Shown: positions 11,173-24,300 of the stretch, piece by piece | Layout of the letters: each line of letters starts with the position of its first letter | How positions within the stretch are numbered: position 1 is the first letter of the stretch | Assembly (NCBI GenBank): GCA_964016885.1 | Contig: OZ024740.1 | Location: 2,780,836 to 2,844,835 of the forward strand | Direction: 5' to 3' | Origin: Eledone cirrhosa | Lineage: Eukaryota > Mollusca > Cephalopoda > Octopoda > Eledonidae | DNA length: 64,000 nt | Notes under the pieces: generated by a model | Database searches by the model: none | The model's input: only the letters and a program-made list of their open reading frames with translations | Told to the model about the DNA's origin: nothing | Made by a program: the position numbers and the translations under genes

Positions 11173-11746
11173 CAGTAATACGGTCGCATCACCGCCACCA
11201 CTGCCTCGGTATCGACATCACCACTGTCTCAGTATCGCCAACGCCGCCAGTCTCTGCTGGCTACCACTTCCACATTATAGAATTCCTACTACTAACAAAG
11301 AGGAAGGCATCAAAATATATAGATAGACTCAAAAGAAAAAAGAAAAAACAAACAACAAAAGCAGCACAGCAACAACAGTAAAAAACGAGAAAAACAGAGA
11401 AAAACAAAAACAAAAAAAGAAACCCCAAAAACGTAAAGAAAATAAGAATGAAGAGAGAAGCAGGCGGACGGACAGAGAAGAGGGGGGAAAAAGTAAAACT
11501 TAAAAAACAAAAACTAAGTCAGACATTCGAATACTACATTACAATGAAACTTATGCTTATTCATTTTTGGGGCCCTTTCTGCCCGTGTGTTTGTTTGTTT
11601 ATGTGTGTCCGTATACAGCGTGGTGATAATGCCACACAAGGGCCAAGTGGGATGGCGGATCCACAGATGGCTATGTAAACATACATTCGCCAATCCTCGA
11701 TAAGAGTGTTTAAATATCGAACATAAACAGTTCGAATAACGGTGAA

Positions 11747-14700
11747 ATGGAGACTAGAACGTCATGTGACAGACTCTCACCCAACAGGTGCCCCCTGGCT
11801 CAGCAGCAGGAACCTGACTGTCAACCAAATACTGCTGATGTTGGAGGAAGAAGAAGAAGGAAAGGGGCCAGAACCAACTGGACGAAAGAATTGAATAGAA
11901 CTGTTATGCAATGCTACCTGAAAAGTAACCCCAAGGAGAGGGGCTACAGGAAACGGATGCATAACATCTGGAACGAGATTGGTTTATTTAAATTAGATGA
12001 ACAAAAATTGGCCGGACAGGCTCGGGTAATAAGAACTAATGGGTGGATAAGCGAGCTGGAACTGGAGGAACTGAGCAGAGAGAATGGCTTGGAGATGGCG
12101 GGTGTAGTATGCCAGACAAGCGAGCCGGCGGGAAATGAAGGTGAGGAGGTCCTGAGAACGGAGGAACCACCCGAAGCAGACAATGATCTGAATACTGAGA
12201 TAAATAATACCTGGAACAGAGATACGGCCACTGAGGAGATGAATGCTGACGGGCTAGGACAAGATTCGGTTGACATCCTAAATTTAGTGGTAGATGAGTT
12301 GAACAATGATAGTGGGAGACCTATGAACCTAAGATTTGTAGACAGGAAAAAGTTAAAAGAAACAACAGCTAAGGTAAACAAAGTCATCCCATACCTTGAG
12401 GCGAGGAGTCTTCACCAGTGCAACAATATCCTCAAAGCAACAGCAAATACGGTGAGGAAACTACTTGGTATAAAAGCGAGAGGAAACAACAGACAAGAAA
12501 GAGCAGAGCCTTGGTGGAAGAAGCGACTGAGTGGGCAAATCGGGGAAATGAGAAATGACATAGGAAAGCTTGAGTCACTACTGAATGGGACACTAAAAAA
12601 CATAGGCACTAAAAATAGACTGGAAATAAAATACAAAACTAGGAGTAAAAAACTAAATATTATCATAGAGGAATTGAAGCAACGCATTGTAGCAAAGAGT
12701 GCCAAAATCAGGCGATACGAGAACAGAGTCAGTCAGTATAAACAGAACCGCATGTTCGACAACAACCAGAAGATGCTGTTTGGACAGCTTGAGGGGAAAG
12801 AAAGAGGCAACGACTTGATCCCTGGGGCGGAACAAGCTAAAACATTCTGGAGAGGAATATGGGAGCAGGATGTTAGACACAATGCCCAGGCAGGGTGGAT
12901 TGAGACAGTACAGAGGGAGATCGGTGAGCAGGCACAGCAACAGACTGATTTGAGTATCACAGTTGAAACTCTTAAGGGGCAAGCCAAAAAACTAACCAAC
13001 TGGAAATCACCAGGCCCAGATGGTGTGCAGGGGTATTGGATTAAACATTTAACATCCCTCCACCCGAAGCTGACGGCCATGTTCAATGACTGCTTGGTGT
13101 CGGGTGAGGTGCCAGAGTGGTTGACAAAAGGTACCACAGTTCTGATAATGAAAGACCGAATCAAGGGTAATGATGTTACCAACTATAGACCTATCACATG
13201 TCTGCCCGTAATGTGGAAACTGTTGACGAGCATTGTGTCTGAGGAAATCTACCATCACCTCCACACAAACAACTTGTTGCCGGACGAACAGAAAGGATGC
13301 CGAAAGAAGTCACGTGGTACAAAGGACCAGTTGCTTATTGATAAGATGGTAATGGGGAATTGCAGGAGGAGACACACTGATCTTGCCATGGGATGGATAG
13401 ACTACAGAAAGGCATTTGACATGGTGCCTCATTCCTGGATCACCAAAAGCCTGGAGATCTTCAGGGTGGCAGATAACATCAGACAGATGCTGGGCAGGAG
13501 TATGGGGTCCTGGGAGACAGAGTTGACATCAACTGGAGTATCCTTGGGAAGCGTGAAGATCAAGAGAGGTATCTTCCAGGGAGATAGCCTGTCCCCTCTG
13601 TTGTTTGTCCTTGCCCTGATGCCCTTGACCATTATGCTGCGAAAAGTGAGAGCAGGATACAAGTTGGGAAGGGGAGAGCTTACCATCAATCACCTCCTCT
13701 TCATGGACGATCTTAAGCTCTTCGGGAAAAGTGAGAAGGAGTTGGATGTGCTTGTTGACACTGTCCGTATTTTCAGCAGTGATATATGTATGCAGTTTGG
13801 TATTGGTAAATGTGGAGTCATTTCTGATGAGGAGGGGTAGATTGAGCAGAAGTAACGGGATCCAGATACCAACAGGTGAGATGATAAAGGAAATTGACTC
13901 TGAGGAAAGATACAAGTATTTGGGCGTTCTGGAGGCTGATGGCATAAAGAACAAAAAAATGAAGGAATTGTTAAGAACTGAATACATTCGGAGAGTAAGG
14001 AGCGTATTGAAGTCACATCTGAACAGCAGAAATGCCATAAGCGCAGTAAATTCCCGAGCTGTATCTATTATTAGGTACAGTGCGGGAATTCTGAGATGGA
14101 ATGTTGCTGAACAAAAAGAAATGGATAGGAAGACTAGGAAGCTATTGACTATCTACAACATGTTCCACAAGAGGAGTGATGTCGATAGACTCTACCTAAG
14201 GAGATCTGAGGGTGGAAGAGGTCTTATCAGCATAGAGGACTGTGTTCAGATGGAGAAAAACAACCTATACAAATACGTGACCTATAGTAAGGAGCCAATG
14301 CTCAGAGCTGTACTGAAGGAGGGGACAGTAGGCCAGGGGATACCCAAGGAGGAAATAACATCAAGGAGGAAGAGCAGCCTTAAGGGAAAATCCCTTCATA
14401 GTACCTTCTTTGAGAAAACTGAATTTAGAGATCCACAGACATGGAACTGGTTGAGAAGAGGGGACCTCAAAAAGGCTACAGAAGGAATGCTAATGGCTGC
14501 GCAGGAGCAGGCCCTCAAAACGAAGTGGTTGAAGCACCATATCTACAAGAAGGAGGCTAGCCCACTGTGCAGGATCTGTGGAGAGAGAGAGGAGACTGTG
14601 GCTCACATTGTGTCCGAGTGTAAACACCTAGCCCAGACCCACTATAAGGGCTGGAGACACGATGTGATGGGCAGGGTGATCCACTGGCACCTGTGCAAAG

Positions 14701-15140
14701 TAAACAATCTACCACATTCTGAGAAATGGTATGAGCATAGGCCAGAGGCGGTGATGGAGAACAGTCAGGTGAAGGTGCTGTGGGATTTTAGGATACAGAC
14801 GGACAAAAAACTGGAACACAATAGACCTGACCTGGTGGTTGTGGACAAAGAAAAAAGATCGTGCCTGATTGTGGATGTGGCCTGCCCGTTCGACACGAGA
14901 GTGCAAGAGAAGGAGAGGGAGAAAATTAACCGATACCAGGACCTAAAGTGGGAGGTGAAAAGGATTTGGAACTGCCATGAAGTCAAAGTGATCCCGATTG
15001 TCATAGGCGCACTGGGGACTATCTCCAAAGGTTTCCAGGGATGGTTAAAGAAAATCGGCCCCTTCACGCTTTTTGGAACGCTTCAAAAGGCATGCTTGCT
15101 TGGAACGGCAAGAACCCTCCGATACGTCCTGAATATCTGA
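11747..15140 (+). pseudogene. A1 polyprotein: Myb-like, RT, zinc finger, RLE (one frameshift)
   Basis: The frame would code about 1,130 residues from ATG 11747. An N-terminal helical, Myb-like region lies near residues 40-115 (NWTKELNRTVMQCYL, then ERGYRKRMHNIWNE). RT motifs follow: NYRPITCLP (about 13180), MGWIDYRKAFDMVPHSW (about 13390), GIFQGDSLSPLLF (about 13568) and LLFMDDLKLF (about 13697). After the RT come CRICGEREETVAHIVSEC (CX2CX8HX4C, about 14567) and the nuclease RPDLVVV...CLIVDV (PD-X14-D, about 14823-14880). This would nick the target and prime reverse transcription there. One extra base near 13822 shifts the frame just after the RT core, so A1 yields only a 697-residue RT-containing protein. 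Relative to A2 and A6 one extra codon occurs near 14157. Confidence 0.88.
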
Positions 15141-15216
15141 GGCTGCAGGTAGTGGCTTGATATTCAATCCAACGGACTTTCCAGTTAACCAACATCAATG
15201 ACTGAGATTTAAGGAA

Positions 15217-15226
15217 TAACAATAAC

Positions 15227-15259
<33 letters not shown>

Positions 15260-15272
15260 TTTTAACGAAGAA
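15217..15272. repeat. (AAT)n between A1 and B1
   Basis: AAC/AAT repeats to 15259, then about 13 non-repeat bases (TTTTTAACGAAGAA) before the GGG start of B1. The extra bases look like untemplated or target-derived junction sequence. Confidence 0.9.
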
Positions 15273-16344
15273 GGGAAGAAGACGCACGAGGTGGTAGAAG
15301 GTCATGAAATCGCTCCCGTAAGTTTTGAATTTTTAACATATTTAAATCATTTGTGAAATAACAACTCTTAGTACAAATGCTACGTAAAGCATCCGGCTTG
15401 AGCCCCAAAAAATTCGGACCCAAAATATATTGTTATAAGGCTCAAATATTCAAATATTCAACTTTGTATTGTACATTGTATATTCAAAAAAGAAAATGGC
15501 TATAAATGGAAGAAGAACAACCCCCCTCCTCTGTCTACACTATATAGAACAGCCAAACAACACCAATCTCACCAACACCAGAAACTAGATACACCACCTA
15601 CGCCATCACCTCTCTGTGTACACTAAACACAACAGCCAGATAACGGCAATTTCACCGCCACCACTCACTACTGCCATCATTACCACCACTATCCCGTCAC
15701 AGCCGCCACCACTCCTTCATTGCTACCACCGCTACAACACCATCACTAAAGTAATACGATCACATCACCACCACCACTGCCTCGGTATCGACATCACCAC
15801 CACCACTGTCTCAGTATGGATACCGCCGCTACTGTCTCCCACATCACCACGCTGGCTGCTGCCACCACATTATAGAATTACTATTATTATTGTCTCAAAT
15901 TTAAAAAAAAATGTTTAATTCCAATTTTACGGGAATATGTCAACACAAAATATAATAAAAATATATATTAAACATACGAACACAAACTCATAGATACTAC
16001 ATATCAGTAACCACAACCGCTGCCACCCCCCCCCCACCCCATCCATCATTGCTACCACTATCCCATCGTCGCCGCCACCACTCCTTCAATGCTACCACCA
16101 CTATGCCCCTGTTAACTTGAGAGAGAAAGGGGAAGGTGGCGGTATCACTAGACAAGGGAGAGGCTAGCAAAAGATATAAATAGATTGACTTAGTGACCTG
16201 GCCACCGGCCAAACGTCAACATCAACAACTATGGGACTGCTGGCTCACCCCTTCCTCACCAACAATATAAAAAGCCCCGGCACCACCACCGACATACCCA
16301 ACAACAATAACAGCCAACCACAACAAAAAGTATATTATATTATT

Positions 16345-16394
16345 GTAATGCACTGGGTCATTGCTGGCCCTGTGCCTGGAGTGGAGACAATTAT
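16345..16394 (+). mobile_element. SINE-tail-like segment inside the B 5' UTR
   Basis: GTAATGCACTGGGTCATTGC followed by TGGCCCTGTGCCTGGAGTGG closely matches the tail of the SINE at 44914-44963 (GTAATGCACTGGGTATTTGC, TGGCCTTGTGCCTAAAGTAG). The same segment is in B2 at 22209-22258, so it was present before these copies spread. Confidence 0.6.
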
Positions 16395-16641
16395 TAATAA
16401 TTTCATTCTTAAGCCACGCAATGCTCACATTAAGGAACCACTCATGATAATAACAATTTAAAAAAAACAACAAAAAGAAAACCCCGTGACCAAGAAATAC
16501 CGGGATGGCGGCCGGCGGGGAATAGCCGTGTCTCTAGGGGAGAACGACCCCTCTAGTCTTGGTTGACACTCGTTCTAGAAGTGGTAACACGAAATGATTA
16601 CCCCTTGGCGGATAAGGATAAAACGCGACAAAATAAAGTAA

Positions 16642-19329
16642 ATGTCTAATGATAAAATCTCATACCGGATCGGCCGTCACCCGGGTAAAAAAGGGCCGCG
16701 TCCCTCAGAGAGAAACCAGACTGGGGTCCAAAAATCGGCTAATGGTTCAAACCTTCCCATCACTTCGGAGCTGGAGACCTCCCATAACCGGAATACTCCT
16801 ACTGTTGGCCCTCCATGCTCACCACCAAGAAATCCAAAGAAAAAGAGAGAAAAATGGTCAAGGGAAGATAATAAAGAAGTCCTTGAGGCTTTCTACACTG
16901 CCATGTACTACCCATCAAATACATCGAATACAGAACAGACATACATCAACTGGAAAAAGAAACATCCCGAAAACAGAGGCTATATTGACAGTAACAAACT
17001 AGCCAATATACGAAGAAATATTGTAAGAAAAAAGTTACTAACTGATATAGAAATTGATCAGATCAAGCTATTAGCACAAAGTCAGCGAAGGGAAAATGAA
17101 ACATGTGTCAGTGAAAACGAGGTAAACTGTAACACTTCGAATCCCAGGGTTGGGGCGGAATCACTGGCAACAGAACAAATTAAAGAAAGGATCGAAAAAG
17201 TGGAGGGAGTGCATGCTCAGGATGAAACTCCAAATGAAAATAATGAGATCGTAAATAATAAAGAAATGAATGAGAATGAACTTGCCAACTTGAAGGATGA
17301 AATTATGATCGAATGGATGAAAATGAAAGAATCTGACATGGGGCAACGAGAGACCCTCCCTAAGATCCAGAACTCCAAACAGAACCAAAAGATAATACAC
17401 AAGACTAACATAATTCTCAAAAACATTATCATCACAAACAAACTAAACATTACTGATTTAAATCATCTCTATTATGCATCGGCTAAAGTCACCACTCACT
17501 TATGTGGAGTGAAGACGAAAAAACAAAGGAATTCCCACAAGAAATCTACTTGGCAAGAGAACATCAATCGCCAAATAAACCTTCTCCGATCTGACATAGA
17601 AATTTTAACAAACTATAAAGTAGGTGAACATGTTAAACAAACTAAACTTAGAAAATTGAAAAAAAAGTACAGTATAAAATCAACATGTGACATAGACATG
17701 CTGATAGAAATAATCAAGCAAAAAGTGTCGGCCAAAGCTGCTCGTATAAGGCGCTTTGAAAAACGATCTAGATTCTATAAGGACAATAATATGTTCAAAA
17801 ACAACCAAGGAAGATTGTCATAATAGACACAAAAATCTATCGATTGCTTGGATAGATTATAAAAAAGCATTCGATAGTTTGCCACACAGTTGGATTGAAA
17901 AATGTTTAGAGATTTTCAAAATATCCCCCGTTGTCAGGAGGTTTTTGTCATTCAGTATGAAGACATGGAAAACGACACTCCTTTTGAATAGTGAAACAAA
18001 ATCACTGGAAGCTGGAGAAGTTAATATTAATTGTGGAATTTTTCAGGGTGACTCTTTATCACCGCTTTTATTCTGCATCGCACTTATACCATTAAGTAAA
18101 ATGCTCAATGAAACAAAACATGGATATAAAGTCTATGACAAAACCATTAATCACTTGTTCTACATGGATGACCTGAAACTATTTGCAAAAAATGATGAAC
18201 AATTGCAAGGGCTATTATCCACTGTGAGGCAGTTCAGTGATGACATTAAAATGGAGTTTGGACTAGATAAATGCGCCAAAGCAACGTTCACCAGAGGAAA
18301 GCTGCTGAAAAGTTCAGACATTAATCTTGATCGGGGGAACGTGATAAGAGAACTTGATCAAGAAAAAACTTACAAATATCTAGGTGTTTGTGAAGGAGAC
18401 GGAATCAAGCACTCGACAATGAGGGAAAGGATAAGGAAGGAATGTTACCGCAGAGTAAGAGCAATCTTAAGAACGGAATTGAATGCAAGGAATAGGATCG
18501 ATGCCATAAACACGCTTGCCATACCAGTAAAGAAAGAACTGTTACAGAAACTGGCTAAGAAATGACAAGAAAAGCCTCTGTATGGAAAATACCCAGAGCG
18601 AGCTAACAATCCTGATGTTGACAAAACTTTAACCCATCAGTGGTTGGCATCCTCTGGACTGAAATCGGAGACTGAAGGACTGATTATATCGGCACAAGAT
18701 CAGTGTCTGCCAACAAAAAATTACCAAGCCAACATAATAAAAAAAATGGATGCAGCCCATTATGCCGTGTATGCAAAAAACAACCAGAGACCATTGACCA
18801 TATAATTTCAATGTGCAGTCCTATAGCTCCAACCGAATACCTAAACAGGCATGACAGAGCTGCACAATAAATACATTGGATAATGCGTAAGCATTTTGAT
18901 CTGCCCCATCAAAAGAATTGGTGGGAGCATCAACCACCTCCCATACTTGAAAAAGATCACATCTCAATCTTGTGGAACTTTAGCATCGAAACAGACCGAA
19001 ATATAGATGCAAACAGACCTGATATAATATTGAAAGACTTTCAAAAGAGGGTATGCCTGCTAATTGATATGTCTGTTCCAATAGACAAGAATGTATCTAT
19101 AAAAACATTTGAAAAATTGAGCAAGTATAAGGACCTGGAGATAGAAATTGGAAAAATGTGGAAATTGAGAACTAAAACAATACCAGTGGTTGTAGGCTCT
19201 CTGGGAATGATACCTAAGGGGTCTAATGATTACTTATCGCAAATCCCAGGAAACCCGCGTATAGGAGAAATACAAAAGATAGTACTAATGGGAACTGCCC
19301 ATATACTAAGGAAGATTCTGTCAATATAA
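16642..19329 (+). pseudogene. B1 polyprotein remnant
   Basis: From ATG 16642 the first 393 residues are open. They carry the Myb-like region (KWSREDNKEVLEAFY, then ENRGYIDSNKLANIRRN, about residues 72-125) and an acidic/lysine-rich linker. At about 17810 a deletion joins this part to the RT in another frame. RT motifs AWIDYKKAFDSLPHSW, GIFQGDSLSPLLF and LFYMDDLKLF are still readable (17850-18190). A second deletion near 18530 and a TGA at about 18563 follow. The finger region has two extra A in an A-run near 18742 and a TAA near 18868. The nuclease part (18883-19329) is open and keeps RPDIILKDF...CLLIDM. Confidence 0.85.
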
Positions 19330-19472
19330 GTACATCACAAGTCTAAATACTAAAGATGCATGTGTGAATATGTATGTTCTTTCTTGAAGATGGCGGACCT
19401 TGTTGTCTCTTGAGGTCACTGGTTGTGACTTGGTGATAACTCGTATGAACATAAAGCAAGATAAATGCAACT

Positions 19473-19473
<1 letters not shown>

Positions 19474-19520
<47 letters not shown>
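19474..19520. repeat. (AAT)n between B1 and A3
   Basis: Pure AAT repeat of about 47 bp. Translation of this tract gives the poly-Asn runs of spurious frames. Confidence 0.95.
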
Positions 19521-19525
<5 letters not shown>

Positions 19526-20352
19526 TCCCTTCATAGTACCTTCTTTGAGAAAACTGAATTTAGAGATCCACAGACATGGAACTGGTTGAAAAGAGAAGAC
19601 CTTAAAAAGGCTACAGAAGGAATGTTAATGGCTGCGCAGGAGCAAGCTCTCAAAACGAAGTGGTTGAAACACCACATTTACAAGGAGGAGGCTAGCCCAC
19701 TGTGCAGGATCTGTGGAGAGAGAGAGGAGACTGTGGCTCACATTGTATCCGAGTGTAAACACCTAGCCCAGACTCACTATAAGGGCTGGAGACATGATGT
19801 GATGGGCAGGGTGATCCACTGGCACCTATGCAAAGTAAACAATTTACCACGTTCTGAGAAGTGGTATGTGCATAAGCCAGAGGCGGTGATAGAAAACGAT
19901 CAGGTGAAGGTGCTGTGGGATTTTAGGATACAGACGGACAAGAAACTGGAACACAATAGACCTGACCTGGTGGTTGTGGACAAAGAAAAAAGATCGTGCC
20001 TGATTGTGGATGTGGCCTGCCCGTTCGACACGAGAGTGCAAGAGAAGGAGAGGGAGAAAATTAACCGATACCAGGACTTAAAGTGGGAGGTAAAAAGGAT
20101 TTGGAACTGCCATGAAGTCAAAGTGATCCCGATTGTCATAGGCGCACTGGGGACTATCTCCAAAAGTTTCCAGGGATGGTTAAAGAAAATCGGCCCCTTC
20201 ACGCTTTTTGGAACGCTTCAAAAGGCATGCGTGCCTTGGAACAGCAAGAACCCTCCGATACGTCCTGAATATCTGAGGCTGCAGGTAGTGGCTTGATATT
20301 CATTCCAACGGACTTTCCAGTTAACTAACATCAATGACTGAGATTCAAGGAA
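19521..20352 (+). mobile_element. Element A3, 5'-truncated family A copy
   Basis: It starts inside the linker just before the finger (AAATCCCTTCATAGTACC) and runs through finger, nuclease and 3' UTR to ATTCAAGGAATAAC. The finger and PD-X14-D motifs are intact in frame from 19521 to about 20228. There an indel (GCATGCGTGCCTTGG against GCATGCTTGCTGGG in sister copies) changes the last residues. 5' truncation is the usual result of incomplete reverse transcription. Confidence 0.88.
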
Positions 20353-20362
20353 TAACAACAAC

Positions 20363-20436
<74 letters not shown>
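20353..20436. repeat. (AAT)n between A3 and A4
   Basis: Near-pure AAT repeat of about 80 bp. Confidence 0.95.
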
Positions 20437-20438
<2 letters not shown>

Positions 20439-20984
20439 GGGTGATCCACTGGCACCTGTGCAAAGTAAACAATCTACCACATTCTGAGAAATGGTATGAG
20501 CATAGGCCAGAGGCGGTGATGGAGAACAATCAGGTGAAGGTGCTGTGGGATTTTAGGATACAGACGGACAAGAAACTGGAACACAATAGACCTGACCTGG
20601 TGGTTGTGGACAAAGAAAAAAGATCGTGCCTGATTGTGGATGTGGCCTGCCCGTTCGACACGAGAGTGCAAGAGAAGGAGAGGGAGAAAATTAACCGATA
20701 CCAGGACCTAAAGTGGGAGGTGAAAAGGATTTGGAACTGCCATGAAGTCAAAGTGATCCCGATTGTCATAGGCGCACTGGGGACTATCTCCAAAAGTTTC
20801 CAGGGATGGTTAAAGAAAATCGGCCCCTTCACGCTTTTTGGAACGCTTCAAAAGGCATGCTTGCTGGGAACAGCAAGAACCCTCCGATACGTCCTGAATA
20901 TCTGAGGCTGCAGGTAGTGGCTTGATATTCAATCCAACGGACTTTCCAGTTAACCAACATCAATGACTGAGATTCAAGGAACAA
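20437..20984 (+). mobile_element. Element A4, 5'-truncated family A copy
   Basis: It starts at CAGGGTGATCCACTGGC, after the finger, and keeps the nuclease (RPDLVVV...IVDV) and the C-terminal end open to 20905, then the 3' UTR. The nuclease frame is undamaged. Confidence 0.88.
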
Positions 20985-21102
<118 letters not shown>

Positions 21103-21335
21103 CTTACGGGAGTCATAGGCGCACTGGGGACTATCTCCAAAAGTTTCCAGGGATGGTTAAAGAAAATCGGCCCCTTCACGCTTTTTGGAACGCTTCAAAA
21201 GGCATGCTTGCTTGGAACAGCAAGAACCCTCCGATACGTCCTGAATATCTGAGGCTGCAGGTAGTGGCTTGATATTCAATCCAACGGACTTTCCAGTTAA
21301 CCAACATGAATGACTGAGATTCAAGGAATAACAAC
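21103..21335 (+). mobile_element. Element A5, severely 5'-truncated family A copy
   Basis: Only the last ~40 codons and the 3' UTR remain (GTCATAGGCGCACTGG to ATTCAAGGAATAAC). The junction carries CTTACGGGA between the AAT tract and element sequence. This matches the reverse complement of CTCCCGTAAG in the family leader. Confidence 0.85.
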
Positions 21336-21358
21336 AATAATAATAATAATAATATAAA
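21336..21358. repeat. (AAT)n between A5 and B2
   Basis: Short AAT tract ending AATATAAA before the GGG start of B2. Confidence 0.9.
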
Positions 21359-24300
21359 GGGAAGAAGACGCACAAGGTGGTAGAAGGTCATAAAATCGCT
21401 CCCGTAAGTTTTTGATTTTTAACATATTTAAATCAATTGTGAAATAACAATTCTTAGTACAAATGTTGCATAAACCACCGAATCAAGTCCCATAAAAATT
21501 CGGATCCATATTATATTGTTATATCGCTCAAATATTCAATTTTGTATTATATATTTTGTATTCAAAAAACAAAATGGTTATAAATGGAAGCAAACACCCT
21601 CTGTCTACACTATATAGAACAGCCAAATAACAGCAATTTCACCAACACCAGAAACTTGATACACCACCTACCCCATCACACTAAATATAACAGCCAGATA
21701 ACGGCAATTTCACCACCACCACCACCAATCCCAGCATCATAATAATAATTACTATTATTATTGTCTCAAGTTTTAACAAAATGTTTAATTCCAATTTTAT
21801 GGGAATATGTCAACACAATATATATTAAATATACGCGACACAAACTTACAGATACTACATATCACAAAACTCAGTAACGACAACGCCACCGCCGCCACCA
21901 CTCCATCCATCATTGCTACCACTATCCCATCACCGCCGCCACCACTCCTTCATTGCTACCACCACTATTCCCCTGTTAACTTGAGAGAGAAAGGGGAAGG
22001 TGGCGGTATCACTAGACAAGGGAGAGGCTAGCAAAAGATATAAATAGATTGACTTAGTGACCTGGCCACCGGCCAAACGTCAACATCAACAACTATGGCA
22101 CTGCTGGCTCACCCCTTCCTCACCAACAATATAAAAAGCCCGATCACCACCACCGACATAGCCAACAACAATAACAGGCAACTTCAGCAAAAAGTATATT
22201 ATATTATTGTAATGCACTGGGTGATTGCTGGCCCTGTGCCTGGAGTGGAGACAATTATTAATAATTTCATTCTTAAGCCACGCAATGCTCACATTAAGGA
22301 ACCACTCATGATAATAACAATTAAAAAAAAACAACAAAAAGAAAAGCCCGTGACCAAGAAATACCGGGATGACGGCCGGCGGGGAATAGCCGTGTCTCTA
22401 GGGGAGAACGACCCCTCTAGTCTTGGTTGACACTCGTTCTAGAAGTGGTAACACGAAATGATTACCCCTTGGCGGATAAGGATAAAACGCGACAAAATAA
22501 AGTAAATGTCTAATGATAAAATCTCATAACGGATCGGCCGTCACCCGGGTAAAAAAGGGCCGCGTCCCTCAGAGAGGAACCAGACTGGGGTCCAAAAATC
22601 AGCTAATGGTTCAAACCTTCCCATCATTTCGGAGCTGGAGACCTCCCATAACCGGAATACTCCTACTGTTGGCCCTCCATGCTCACCACCAAGAAATCCA
22701 AAGAAAGAGAGAGAAAAATGGTCAAGGGAAGATAATAAAGAAGTCCTTGAGGCTTTCTACACTGCCATGTACTACCCATCAAATACATCGAATACAGAAC
22801 AGACATATATCAACTGGAAAAAGAAACATCCCGAAAACAGAGGCTATATTGACAGTAACAAACTAGCCAATATACGAAGAAATATTGTAAGAAAAAAGTT
22901 ACTAACTGATATAGAAATTGATCAGATCAAGCTATTAGCACAAAGTCAGCGAAGGGAAAATGAAACATGTGTCAGTGAAAACGAGGTAAATTGTAACACT
23001 TCGAATTCCAGGGTTGGCGCGGAATCACTGGCAACAGAACAAATTAAAGAAATGATCGAAAAAGTGGAGGGAGTGCATGCTCAAGATGAAACTCCAAATG
23101 AAAATTGTGAGATCGTAAATAATAAAGAAATGAATGAGAATGAACTTGCCAACTTGAAGGATGAAATTATGATCGAATGGATGAAAATGAAAGAATCTGA
23201 CATGGGGCAACGAGACACCCTCCCTAAGATCCAGAACTCCAAACAGAACCAAAAGATAATACACAAGACTAACATAATTCTCAAAAACATTATCATCACA
23301 AACAAACTAAACATTACTGATTTAAATCATCTCTATTATGCATCGGCTAAAGTCACCACTCACTTATGTGGAGTGAAGATGAAAAAACAAAGGAATTCCC
23401 ACAAGAAATCTACTTGGCAAGAGAACATCAATCGCCAAATAAACCTTCTCCGATCTGACATAGAAATTTTAACAAACTATAAAGTAGGTGAACATGTTAA
23501 ACAAACTAAACTTAGAAAATTGAAAAAAAAGTACAGTATAAAATCAACAAGTGACATAGACATGCTGATAGAAATAATCAAGCAAAAAGTGTCGGCCAAA
23601 GCTGCTCGTATAAGGTGCTTTGAAAAACGATCTAGATTCTATAAGGACAATATGTTCAAAAACAACCCAGAAAAATTGGTAAGTCAACAATAACTGCTAA
23701 ATCAATACCACCCAAGGAGGAAGTGCAAGAATTTTGGGAAAAGATCTGGGCCGGAGAAAAATTCATAACATACATGACCCATGGATAGACAGACAAATGA
23801 AAAATACAGCTCACCTTGAGGAACAAATATGGGAAAATATAACAGTTGAACAGTTGCGCTTGGCTCGAAGAAAAACCATCAAATGGAAATCCCCAGGAAA
23901 AGACAAAATACAAAACTTTTGGATAAATGCCTTCACAGAGTCTCATGAGCTGTTAGCCCAACTTTACAATGAAATAGTTAAGGAGCCAGAAAAGATACCA
24001 GCATGGCTAGTTAACGGCATTACATTCCTGCTTCCAAAGAATGATGAGACAAACAATACCAAAAATTACAGACCGATAACTTGCTTGACCACAATGTATA
24101 AAATGTTAACATCAGTCCTAACTGAACACACATATGACCATCTGATAACAAATGACCTATTTCCCATTGAGCAGAAAGGGTGTAAACGAGGCTCATATGG
24201 CTGTAAGGATCAGCTTCTGGTTAACAAAATGATACTGGAAGATTGTCATAATAGACACAAAAATCTATCGATTGCTTGGATAGATTATAAAAAAGCATTC

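Larger units (their letters stand above)
10368..15216 (+). mobile_element. Element A1, full-length R4/Dong-like retrotransposon
   Basis: It starts GGGAAGAAGACGCACGAGG right after the AAT tract and ends with GACTGAGATTTAAGG and a short AAC/AAT tail. The leader is about 1.38 kb, then comes one long reading frame (11747-15140) and a 76-bp 3' UTR. It differs from A2 by a 320-bp tandem duplication in the leader and one frameshift in the ORF. Confidence 0.85.
15273..19473 (+). mobile_element. Element B1, R4/Dong-like, internally deleted twice
   Basis: It has a complete 5' end that is almost identical to family A for at least the first 200 bp, a leader of about 1.37 kb, and the B-type 3' end (AAGCAAGATAAATGCAACTG). 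Compared with B2 it lacks about 580 bp of RT sequence (joint near 17810) and about 385 bp between RT and finger (joint near 18530). It could only move with help from an intact copy. Confidence 0.85.

Noticed and set aside
18525..18535. B1 deletions as retro-copied splicing
   Set aside because: The lost blocks do not begin GT and end AG together.
19400..20296. 298-residue ORF with a poly-Asn run as one gene
   Set aside because: It is read-through from a family B 3' UTR across (AAT)n into truncated element A3.
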